Source of the DNA: Chitinophagaceae bacterium
GTDB lineage: Bacteria; Bacteroidota; Bacteroidia; Chitinophagales; Chitinophagaceae
Assembly: GCA_023957575.1 (NCBI GenBank)
Contig: JAMLGU010000005.1
Coordinates: 248,001-312,000 of the forward strand
Reading direction: 5' to 3'
DNA: 64,000 bases
The notes under the pieces are model-generated. The model worked only from the letters and a program-made list of their open reading frames with translations. It did no database searches and was not told where the DNA came from. Shown here piece after piece: positions 27,239 to 34,655 of the stretch. Position 1 is the stretch's first letter, and the number at the start of each line of letters is the position of its first letter. Both the position numbers and the translations under genes were made by a program.

Positions 27239-28555
27239 ATGCAAATCCTTCAACAAATTTTATTTTTAATACTTGCCGCTACCGCCGGTATTCTGTTTTA
27301 CAGAAAAGTTGTGCAAATTAAACATAATATTTTTTTAGGCAGGACCGAAACAATAAGCGACAATCCATCGCAAAGATGGAAAAATGTGCTATTACTGGCA
27401 TTTGGCCAAAAAAAAATGTTTCAAAATCCATTAGTAGGTGTTCTTCACTTTTTTGTTTATGCAGGTTTTATCATCATCAATATAGAAGTGCTCGAAATTG
27501 TGCTTGATGGTATTTTGGGTACTCATCGCATCTTTGCAGGATTGTTGGGCGGATTTTATGATTTTTTGATAAACTCCTTTGAAATATTAGCCGTATTGGT
27601 TATTGTTGTATGTGTTATATTTCTGGTGAGAAGGAATATTATTCGCCTAAAACGCTTTAGCGGCAAGGATTTGAACGGATGGCCCCGAAGTGATGCCAAT
27701 ATTATTTTGATTATCGAAATAGCGCTGATGTCTGCCTTTTTAAAGATGAACGCATCCGACACGCTTTTGCAACTTCGTGGGGTGGAGCACTACACAGGGC
27801 ATCTTACCGGTAATTTTGTAATATCTCAGTTTATACAACCTTTTTTTGAAAATTATAGTAATAATGCACTGATTTTTATTGAACGATTTTGCTGGTGGTT
27901 TCACATTGTGGGTATTTTTGCTTTTTTGAATTACCTGCCGTATTCAAAACATTTGCATATTTTACTTGCATTCCCCAATGCCTATTATGCCTCATTGAAA
28001 CCAATGGGCGAAATGACTAACATGCCGACTGTACAAAACGAAGTACTGTATGCCATGCAACCTGAACTTGCACCTGCCGAATCTGCACCGGTAGAACGAT
28101 TTGGAGCAAAAGACATTATGGACCTGAGCTGGAAAAACCTGTTGGATGCTTATTCCTGTACAGAATGTGGCCGATGCACTGCTGCCTGCCCGGCCAACAT
28201 CACCGGTAAGTTATTATCGCCACGAAAAATAATGATGGACACTCGTGACAGAATGGAGGAAGTGGGTAAAATTATTCGGCTAAATAAAGAATGGAAGGAT
28301 GATGGTAAAAGCCTGCTGCATGATTACATTAGCGCCGAAGAACTGAGGGCCTGCACCACCTGTAACGCCTGTGTGCAGGAATGTCCTGTAAGTATCAGTC
28401 CTTTGGATATCATTTTGCAACTGCGCCGTTATTTAATTATGGAAGAAAGCAATGCACCACAGGAATGGAATGTAATGTTTAACAATGTGGAAAATAATTT
28501 TGCGCCCTGGAAGTTCAGCCCCGATGACAGAGATAAATGGATTCATGAAGTTTGA
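27239..28555 (+). CDS. Membrane-anchored (Fe-S)-binding protein, NarI/HdrC-like
   Basis: A 438-residue protein. The N-terminal 260 residues contain about five membrane segments similar to a respiratory heme-b/NarI-like anchor. The C-terminal part is soluble with two 4Fe-4S motifs: CTECGRCTAACP (about residues 306-317) and CTTCNACVQECP (about 372-383). This is the heterodisulfide-reductase-subunit-like electron transfer protein that in many Bacteroidota is followed by a second protein with CCG (cysteine-rich) domains. Here the next gene is an unrelated LysE on the other strand, and the ends overlap by 13 bases. Electron donor and acceptor are unknown. Confidence 0.85.
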   Translation: MQILQQILFLILAATAGILFYRKVVQIKHNIFLGRTETISDNPSQRWKNVLLLAFGQKKMFQNPLVGVLHFFVYAGFIIINIEVLEIVLDGILGTHRIFAGLLGGFYDFLINSFEILAVLVIVVCVIFLVRRNIIRLKRFSGKDLNGWPRSDANIILIIEIALMSAFLKMNASDTLLQLRGVEHYTGHLTGNFVISQFIQPFFENYSNNALIFIERFCWWFHIVGIFAFLNYLPYSKHLHILLAFPNAYYASLKPMGEMTNMPTVQNEVLYAMQPELAPAESAPVERFGAKDIMDLSWKNLLDAYSCTECGRCTAACPANITGKLLSPRKIMMDTRDRMEEVGKIIRLNKEWKDDGKSLLHDYISAEELRACTTCNACVQECPVSISPLDIILQLRRYLIMEESNAPQEWNVMFNNVENNFAPWKFSPDDRDKWIHEV

Positions 28556-29223
28556 CGCACCTCTTCGGTTTCATGAAGTTGATGGGCAATGTCCTTTTTC
28601 TTTATAAACATGCGCCATACCTGAATCAGAGCAGTTATGGCAAATATAGTTCCGATAGCATAATTGAGCCCTGATTGATTATTTTGTATTTTATTGGCAA
28701 CAAGCCTTCCGCCAAAAATGAATACACAATTGCCCAATAGTGTGCCTATACCAATGCCAAGAATATATATGTTGTAATTAGACCTCTTTGGAAGCAATAC
28801 TTTTTTTGTAAACAACACTGTGCTCCATCCAAACCAGAAAGGTATCTGCACCGGATTGACAGCGCTCATGGCCAATCCTAATAAGTAAGAGGGAAGGTTA
28901 TTGTTGAGGATAACATTCTTCTTTACCGAAGGATGCAATGCTGCATAAAAACTGAAAAAGGCTAATGCTAATATAATAACTAATGTAAGCCATTCCAAAA
29001 TCTTAAAAATATTCTCCTGTTTGCGAATCCAATCCATCGCCACCAATGACAGGCGAACATATATCATTTCAGCAGTGAGCGATCCCAAGGAGAAAAGCAA
29101 CGCATTTCTTACAGACTCTACAATAGCAATCTGCATGGCAGCAATATTCAGAGTACCCAGTGGTAAAGACCCCAGGAAACTGACCAACATACCCACAAAG
29201 AAAACCTTTACTAACTGCTGCAT
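28543..29223 (-). CDS. LysE family amino-acid/metabolite exporter
   Basis: A 226-residue inner-membrane protein with about six hydrophobic segments. The N-terminal GMLVSFLGSLPLGTLNIAAMQIA stretch is the conserved family region (first segment with a Pro/Gly-rich loop), and LLGLAMSAVNPVQIPFW corresponds to the conserved NP motif of segment 4. LysE proteins export basic or other amino acids when they accumulate. Substrate cannot be predicted. Its 3' end overlaps the Fe-S protein gene (convergent, 13 bases). The C-terminal tail is hydrophilic, with several charged residues. Confidence 0.82.
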   Translation of the reverse strand: MQQLVKVFFVGMLVSFLGSLPLGTLNIAAMQIAIVESVRNALLFSLGSLTAEMIYVRLSLVAMDWIRKQENIFKILEWLTLVIILALAFFSFYAALHPSVKKNVILNNNLPSYLLGLAMSAVNPVQIPFWFGWSTVLFTKKVLLPKRSNYNIYILGIGIGTLLGNCVFIFGGRLVANKIQNNQSGLNYAIGTIFAITALIQVWRMFIKKKDIAHQLHETEEVRQTS

Positions 29224-29348
29224 TTATTTTTTTATTAGAGATAAAAAAAACTTTATCCTACAAATATGATGAAAACCAATTATATCTTATCAGCTTATTT
29301 TGAAAAATTTGGCAAATAATTTTGCGCAGCAAATTGAGAAATACCTGT

Positions 29349-30008
29349 CTAAAATTTTTTACCTTGAAGCATCGGCACAAAAGAAAAATTCGCAAATGTT
29401 TCTTCCTGCATACTTCCGTCTTCCATTTTGGTAATCCGTTTCATTTGCTGCACATTACCCAAACCTACAGGAATGACCATTTTACCTCCGATTTTGAGTT
29501 GCTCAATTAATTTTTGAGGAATCTCAGGCGCACCGGCAGTTATTAAAATCCTGTCAAAAGGCGCATAGGTCGGCAGCCCCTGATAACCATCACCATAATA
29601 AAACTTTATCAATGGAAACTGTTTCAAATAAGGAAACAATTTATTTTCATCATATAACTTTTTCTGCCTTTCAATTGTATAAACATTAGCTCTCATCATT
29701 GCCAAAACAACAGCCTGATAAGCGCTTCCGGTACCAATTTCCAGCACTTTTTGTCCCGGCTGCACATCAAGCAACTCCGTTTGATATGCAACAGTATAAG
29801 GCTGAGAAATGGTTTGACCTTCACCTATGGGGAAGGGTCTGTCCTGATAAGCTACATCATCAAAAGCCGAATCCAGAAAAAAATGGCGGGGAATACCACT
29901 CATGGCTTCCAACACACGTTCATCGTTAATACCCTTCTCTCTTATACTCTCAATTAATTTTTTCCTGAGACCTTTATGTTTGTAACTGTCTTCTACTGTC
30001 CGTTTCAT
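29349..30008 (-). CDS. pcm: Protein-L-isoaspartate O-methyltransferase
   Basis: A 219-residue enzyme. The substrate loop IGEGQTISQPYTVA (about residues 57-70) and the SAM motif VLEIGTGSAYQAVVLA (about 89-104) are diagnostic. The DRILITAGAPEIPQKLIEQLKIGGKMVIPVG stretch completes the Rossmann fold. It methylates isoaspartyl residues in aged proteins so they can return to aspartate. Full length, cytoplasmic. A consensus -7 element lies only 7 bases before the ATG, so the message may be almost leaderless. Confidence 0.94.
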   Translation of the reverse strand: MKRTVEDSYKHKGLRKKLIESIREKGINDERVLEAMSGIPRHFFLDSAFDDVAYQDRPFPIGEGQTISQPYTVAYQTELLDVQPGQKVLEIGTGSAYQAVVLAMMRANVYTIERQKKLYDENKLFPYLKQFPLIKFYYGDGYQGLPTYAPFDRILITAGAPEIPQKLIEQLKIGGKMVIPVGLGNVQQMKRITKMEDGSMQEETFANFSFVPMLQGKKF

Positions 30009-30015
30009 ATTTACG

Positions 30016-30023
30016 CAAATGTA
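30016..30023 (-). promoter_or_regulatory. Candidate -7 element of pcm, very close to the start codon
   Basis: Minus-strand TACATTTG matches TAnnTTTG. Its 3' end is 7 bases before the ATG at 30008, leaving a leader of only a few bases if it is used. Confidence 0.4.
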
Positions 30024-30199
30024 TTAAAGCATTTTACATTAATTATTATTATTTTCAGTTTTATCAAATGAAGCAGAATTTACAATCATAAAAAATTATT
30101 TGTGAGTATCAAAAATATTTATGAACATTTTGGAGTTTAAGAAATAGAATTATTTTATAAGTATTTCTTACCTTTCGCCATTAAAACTACTCAGCAATT

Positions 30200-30694
30200 A
30201 TGGCCAAAAGAGAAAATTATATTTCCTGGGATGAATACTTTATGGGCGTCGCTTTGCTTTCGGGCAAAAGGAGTAAAGACCCCTCCACACAGGTAGGCGC
30301 CTGCATTGTAAACCAGCAAAACAAGATTGTAGGCGTAGGATATAACGGGCTGCCCATCGGCTTAAGTGATGACGAATTTCCATGGGTAAAACAGGGCGAT
30401 TTTCTGGATACAAAATACCCTTATGTTTGCCATGCTGAATTGAATGCCATTCTTAACTCTATAACCGGACTTCAAGGCTGCAGGATATATGTGGCTTTAT
30501 TTCCTTGCAATGAATGTACAAAGGCAATTATTCAATCTGGCATTAAAGAAGTTGTTTATCTGTCGGACAAATATGCAGGGCAGGATATTTTTATTGCTTC
30601 AAAAAAAATGCTTGACAGCGCCGGAGTAGCCTACAGAAAAGTAGTAGTAAATAATACCCACATCGAGCTTTCCTTAAGGGAAGAAGATGTGTAA
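30200..30694 (+). CDS. Deoxycytidylate (dCMP) deaminase
   Basis: A 164-residue zinc-dependent deaminase. The zinc site is HAELNAI (His and catalytic Glu, about residues 77-83) with PCNEC (about 101-105). [11 protein letters not shown] and [14 protein letters not shown] at the N-terminus are typical of dCMP deaminases, as opposed to tRNA or free-base deaminases. It converts dCMP to dUMP for thymidylate synthesis. TACCTTTC at 30169-30176 is a near-consensus -7 element. Convergent with rsmE; the two stop codons are only 2 bases apart. Confidence 0.9.
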   Translation: MAKRENYISWDEYFMGVALLSGKRSKDPSTQVGACIVNQQNKIVGVGYNGLPIGLSDDEFPWVKQGDFLDTKYPYVCHAELNAILNSITGLQGCRIYVALFPCNECTKAIIQSGIKEVVYLSDKYAGQDIFIASKKMLDSAGVAYRKVVVNNTHIELSLREEDV

Positions 30695-30696
30695 TG

Positions 30697-31407
30697 TCAG
30701 GATGAGTTTTTTAATAGTACAGCAGCTACCATTCCTGCTGTTTCTGTACGCAAGCGGGTATTACCCAGTGTTACGGGCAGGCATCCTGCATCTATTGCCA
30801 TTTGTATTTCTTCACCACTGAAATCGCCTTCCGGCCCAATGAGTATCACCGAAGAATCCTTTTGAGTAGGAATTAGTTTGTTTTTTTCACCATCAGCACA
30901 ATGAGCAATATATTTGTGGGCAGCGGTTTTAAAAATATTCTGATTTAAAAAATCATTAAAAGAAACAGGGATATACAACTCAGGCAGCCATACCTGACGG
31001 CTCTGTAGCATAGCGCTTATCAATATTTGGTGAAATCGTCCTGTTTTGAATTTTTCCTTTTCGGTTCTTTCACAAAGCAAAGGAATAATCGAATGAATAC
31101 CTATTTCAGTGGCTTTTTCAAGAAACCATTCAAAGCGATTATTGTTTTTTAACAGAGAAATAGCTATTGATACTTTAGGGCTTTCATCTTTCAAATAACT
31201 GCATTCTTTTACCCTCACGGAACAGTGTTTTCTATTGTTATCATAAATTTCAGCAGTAATAATAGCGCCCTTTCCATCGGTTAGATGGAGACCCTCCCCT
31301 ATCTTCATCCTCAGCACCTGTACTACGTGCTTTGAGGTTTCCTCGTTTAGTACTATTTCCTCTTGAGCAGTATCAAAGTTATCAATATAGAAAAACGGAA
31401 GTTGCAC
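30697..31407 (-). CDS. rsmE: 16S rRNA m3U1498 methyltransferase RsmE
   Basis: A 236-residue SPOUT-class methyltransferase with an N-terminal PUA-like domain (HVVQVLRMKIGEGLHLTDGKG) and the C-terminal knot: ILIGPEGDFSGEEI and LGNTRLRTETAGM. It methylates U1498 of 16S rRNA in the decoding region. The reading frame starts with GTG. ATG alternatives lie too far inside the PUA domain. It is encoded just downstream of dnaB on the same strand, with a 68-base gap that includes a short 7-bp-periodic stretch. Confidence 0.93.
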   Translation of the reverse strand: MQLPFFYIDNFDTAQEEIVLNEETSKHVVQVLRMKIGEGLHLTDGKGAIITAEIYDNNRKHCSVRVKECSYLKDESPKVSIAISLLKNNNRFEWFLEKATEIGIHSIIPLLCERTEKEKFKTGRFHQILISAMLQSRQVWLPELYIPVSFNDFLNQNIFKTAAHKYIAHCADGEKNKLIPTQKDSSVILIGPEGDFSGEEIQMAIDAGCLPVTLGNTRLRTETAGMVAAVLLKNSS

Positions 31408-31422
31408 AGTATGGATATTAAC

Positions 31423-31457
31423 AGATTACAGATTGACGCTTGATTACTAAAGATTAA
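31423..31457. repeat. Short 7-bp-periodic stretch before rsmE
   Basis: Five consecutive heptamers can be laid out: AGATTAC, AGATTGA, CGCTTGA, TTACTAA, AGATTAA. Three begin AGAT like array A near ychF. The match is weaker than in the ychF arrays. Confidence 0.4.
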
Positions 31458-31475
31458 ACTTATACATTCTTGCTT

Positions 31476-33065
31476 CTAAAAAGGTGCATCCTCCATATTA
31501 TCATCATCCAAATTATCATCCTCATCTTCCTCAATCGCTTTATTCATCTTGCTTTCGGCAATAAAAACTTTAGCGCCATCTTCATCTTCCACCCGTTTCC
31601 ACGAACCACCACCCGGCAATCCAATTGCATTGTAGGGATCTTCTTCCCAACCAATAAATTTTTGAATATGGAGCAATGCCTTTAGTTTGATAGTATCCAA
31701 TTGCCCATTCCGGTGCTTGGCAATCTTAACTTCGGTCAGTCCTTTTTGCTCTTCGCCCTCGGCATTGGTGTTGATATCATAATACTCTGGTCTATATAAA
31801 AACATTACCAAATCGGCATCCTGCTCAATGGCTCCCGATTCGCGCAGGTCGCTCAGTTGAGGAATGCGACTACCCTCTTTAGCGCCCCGTTTTTCTACCT
31901 CACGACTCAGTTGGGACAAGGCAATAATTGGCACATTCAGCTCTTTTGCCAGGCCTTTCAGGTTACGGCTGATGTTGCTGATTTCCTGTTCGCGATTTGC
32001 ATTCCGGTTTTCGCCGGTACCGCTCATCAGTTGCAGATAATCAATAATAATAAGGCCAATATTATGTTTGTTCTTCAGTTTTCGGCACTTGGCCCTCAAC
32101 TCAAAAATATTTAATGCCGGCGTGTCATCAATAAATAACGGAGCCTGCGAAAGCCGTTGAATACCTTTTGTATAAAGTTGTTTCATTTCATGCTCTTCCA
32201 TCTTGCCTCTTGCAATTTTTTCGAGCATAATTTCACTTTCGGCTGCCAGAATACGCTGCACTAATTGACTGGCGCTCATTTCAAGAGAAAAGAAAGCAAC
32301 CGGCGTTTGTTTGGTAGGATGCAATGAAGCATTACGTGCAAGGTTAAGCGCAAATGCCGTTTTACCCACAGCAGGCCTGGCTGCCAGAATTATCAGGTCG
32401 CTGTTTTGCCAGCCGTAAGTAACCTTGTCAAGGCTTTTGAAATTACTGGGTACCCCTGTAATTTCTTCATCCCGGTTTCGGAGATCTTGTATTCTTTGAA
32501 TGGTATTGACTAATACCGAGTCTATCGGCTGAATACTGCTTCGCAGGTGCTGGTTGGTAATTTCAAACAATTTTCCCTCTGCATCGTCAAGCAATTCAAA
32601 AACATCAGTGCTGTCTTCGTAAGCATCAGTAATTATCTCGCCGCTTATTCGTATCAATTCTCTCTGAATAAATTTTTGAAGAATAATTCTGGAGTGGGCG
32701 TCTATATTTGCTGCCGATACCACCGCATTCGTCAGCTTGGTTACATAATAGGGGCCGCCAATCATTTCCAGCTCTTCACGGCTTTTCAACTCTTCTACCA
32801 CGGTCAGCATATCAATGGGTTGGCTCTTGTTTGCCAGCGACTGCATTGCCCTGAATATTCGTTGATGTGCATCTACGTAAAAACATTCGGGTTTCAAAAT
32901 TTCCACAATTGCGTCAAAAGCGTCTTTTTCGAGCATGACAGCGCCCAAAACTGCTTCTTCAAGATCACGTGCCTGTGGTGGTACCTTTCCATATACCATG
33001 GTACCTAAATCAACTGCCGTTCTTCTTTTATGCTTCCTGTCTTTATTTAAATTAGTTAAATCCAT
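31476..33065 (-). CDS. dnaB: Replicative DNA helicase DnaB
   Basis: A 529-residue hexameric helicase. The N-terminal primase-interacting domain starts at about residue 30 (PPQARDLEEAVLGAVMLEKDAF). The RecA-like motor has Walker A ARPAVGKTAFALNLA (about 230), Walker B LIIIDYLQLMSG (about 340) and the SQLSREVEKR motif. The acidic C-terminal tail (EEDEDDNLDDDN) is typical of Bacteroidota DnaB. It unwinds DNA at the fork with the primase. There is no intein. The tRNA-Leu gene lies 325 bases upstream on the other strand. Confidence 0.97.
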   Translation of the reverse strand: MDLTNLNKDRKHKRRTAVDLGTMVYGKVPPQARDLEEAVLGAVMLEKDAFDAIVEILKPECFYVDAHQRIFRAMQSLANKSQPIDMLTVVEELKSREELEMIGGPYYVTKLTNAVVSAANIDAHSRIILQKFIQRELIRISGEIITDAYEDSTDVFELLDDAEGKLFEITNQHLRSSIQPIDSVLVNTIQRIQDLRNRDEEITGVPSNFKSLDKVTYGWQNSDLIILAARPAVGKTAFALNLARNASLHPTKQTPVAFFSLEMSASQLVQRILAAESEIMLEKIARGKMEEHEMKQLYTKGIQRLSQAPLFIDDTPALNIFELRAKCRKLKNKHNIGLIIIDYLQLMSGTGENRNANREQEISNISRNLKGLAKELNVPIIALSQLSREVEKRGAKEGSRIPQLSDLRESGAIEQDADLVMFLYRPEYYDINTNAEGEEQKGLTEVKIAKHRNGQLDTIKLKALLHIQKFIGWEEDPYNAIGLPGGGSWKRVEDEDGAKVFIAESKMNKAIEEDEDDNLDDDNMEDAPF

Positions 33066-33390
33066 TACTCAATAATAGTGATAAAAATATTGTACCATTA
33101 GTTTCTCTAATGATCCGGGGTACGTAAATCTAACGAAATTTTCTTTAAAAAATTTTACAGATTAATATGGCTCCCGCAAAATCAGAGGCGAATTTAGTTA
33201 CCAAATCCAACATGTCAAAATCTTTATTTCTAAACTAAATATTAACAAGGTTATACACAATGGTAAATATCTTAATAATTGATTATCAATTAATTACAAT
33301 AATATTTGATTTTATTGGAAAAGCATGATATTTTTCAAAAACAATTATGAAAAGCACAAATTTTTCTTTACCTTTGCCGTCCAATTTAAA
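33066..33390. other. AT-rich divergent region between dnaB and tRNA-Leu, with one DnaA-box match
   Basis: 325 bases without a coding frame. TTATACACA at 33251-33259 fits the DnaA box TTATNCACA, and the following 80 bases are extremely AT-rich. Only one clear box is seen, so an origin is not supported; regulation of dnaB by DnaA is possible. The right end holds the tRNA promoter. Confidence 0.3.
33369..33376 (+). promoter_or_regulatory. Promoter -7 element of tRNA-Leu
   Basis: TACCTTTG matches TAnnTTTG exactly, with its end 14 bases before the first base of the tRNA, the usual distance for a short-leader RNA transcript. No clear -33 element. Confidence 0.55.
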
Positions 33391-33476
33391 GCCCGGGTGG
33401 TGAAATTGGTAGACACGCTACTTTGAGGTGGTAGTGCTGGTAACACGGCGTGCTGGTTCGAATCCAGTCTCGGGCA
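33391..33476 (+). tRNA. tRNA-Leu (anticodon GAG)
   Basis: An 86-base cloverleaf. The acceptor stem GCCCGGG pairs with CTCGGGC (one G-T pair), with discriminator A at 33476. The anticodon arm is CTACT-TTGAGGT-GGTAG with GAG in the middle of the loop. There is a long class II variable arm, and the T arm contains GGTTCGAATCC. The CCA end is not encoded. The long variable arm and anticodon together identify leucine. Confidence 0.95.
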
Positions 33477-33559
33477 CTTTGAAAGCTTTTCTGACATTTA
33501 AAGAAAGGCTTTTTCTATTTCACCCCGTTTTAACATACATTTCTTTTAACTTTGAAACT

Positions 33560-34429
33560 ATGTATAACATTAAAAACAACCGAATTAAAGTATCGGTAAG
33601 CGAAAAAGGTGCAGAACTTCAAAGTTTCTTTGACCAAGAAACCGGAATTGAGTATATGTGGGATGCCAACCCTGCTTTTTGGGCTAAACATTCGCCGGTT
33701 TTATTCCCGATTGTGGGAACACTGAAGGACAATACCTATTATTTTCAAGGGAAAAATTATAAATTAGGAAGGCATGGTTTTGCCAGAGATATGGTCTTTG
33801 AGCTGAAAAGGCAAACAGCTGACAATCTCCATTTTTTATTAAAAAGTAATCCTGATACACTGAAAATTTTCCCATTTGATTTTGAATTTTCTATTATTTA
33901 TACCATTATTGATAATAAACTAAGCGTTACCTATCACATAAAAAATACCGGAAAAGAGGAAATGTACTTCTCTGTGGGCGGGCACCCTGCTTTTAAAGTT
34001 CCAATTTTTGAGGGCGAAGTTTATTCGGATTATGTTTTAGAATTTAATGAAATCGAAAATGCAAGCCGTTGGCCAATTACGAGCGAAGGGCTGATTGGCG
34101 CTTCTCCATCTCCTTTTATGATCAACACCAACACTATCTCTTTATCAAAAGACTTATTCAAAGAAGATGCCATTGTATTAAAACATTTAAACTCTACAAG
34201 TGTTAAATTAATTTCGAAAAAGAAAGGCAGCGGCCTGAACTTTGATTTCGAAGGATTTCCGTTTTTGGGTATCTGGGCAGCGCCTAATGCTGATTTTGTG
34301 TGCATTGAACCCTGGTGCGGCATTGCTGATAGTGCAGATACTATTCAGGAACTCACTGCCAAGGAAGGCATAATCGAGCTTGCTTCCGGCAAGGAGTTTG
34401 AGCGCACCTGGAGGATTGAAATTCTTTAA
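33560..34429 (+). CDS. Aldose 1-epimerase family protein (LacX-like)
   Basis: A 289-residue protein of the galactose mutarotase-like beta-sandwich superfamily. Motifs: GAELQSFFDQETGIEYMWDANPAFWAKHSPVLFPIVG near the N-terminus, RHGFARDM, and VGGHPAFKVP with a likely catalytic histidine. WCGIADSAD near the C-terminus corresponds to the GWxD-type region. These proteins interconvert sugar anomers or bind hexose phosphates; exact substrate unknown. The ATG at 33560 is chosen because the frame otherwise begins inside the tRNA-Leu gene (33428), and the 44 extra codons have no family character. Confidence 0.85.
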   Translation: MYNIKNNRIKVSVSEKGAELQSFFDQETGIEYMWDANPAFWAKHSPVLFPIVGTLKDNTYYFQGKNYKLGRHGFARDMVFELKRQTADNLHFLLKSNPDTLKIFPFDFEFSIIYTIIDNKLSVTYHIKNTGKEEMYFSVGGHPAFKVPIFEGEVYSDYVLEFNEIENASRWPITSEGLIGASPSPFMINTNTISLSKDLFKEDAIVLKHLNSTSVKLISKKKGSGLNFDFEGFPFLGIWAAPNADFVCIEPWCGIADSADTIQELTAKEGIIELASGKEFERTWRIEIL

Positions 34430-34655
34430 CCGACAATTCCGTTATCAAATCTTTTGGTTGAATATGCTTCTATTTTTAGGTTTTAGTTAAAATCTACTTT
34501 CAATCTGATATTTGCTAAAGGGCTTAAAAATTAAGAATGACTATAAGAGCTGTTTTTATTTAAACCATAATAAAGCCAACTTATCACCTTTCGAATTGTT
34601 ATTATCAATTAAGTTTAAACAAGTTCACTAAAATCATAAAAATTAATATTGCAGA

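Noticed and set aside
33066..33390. Chromosomal origin of replication.
   Set aside because: Only one DnaA box is clear, and dnaA is absent.
33428..33559. Longer start for the aldose-epimerase-like gene, inside tRNA-Leu.
   Set aside because: The frame would begin within a well-formed tRNA and the added 44 codons show no family similarity; the ATG at 33560 fits.
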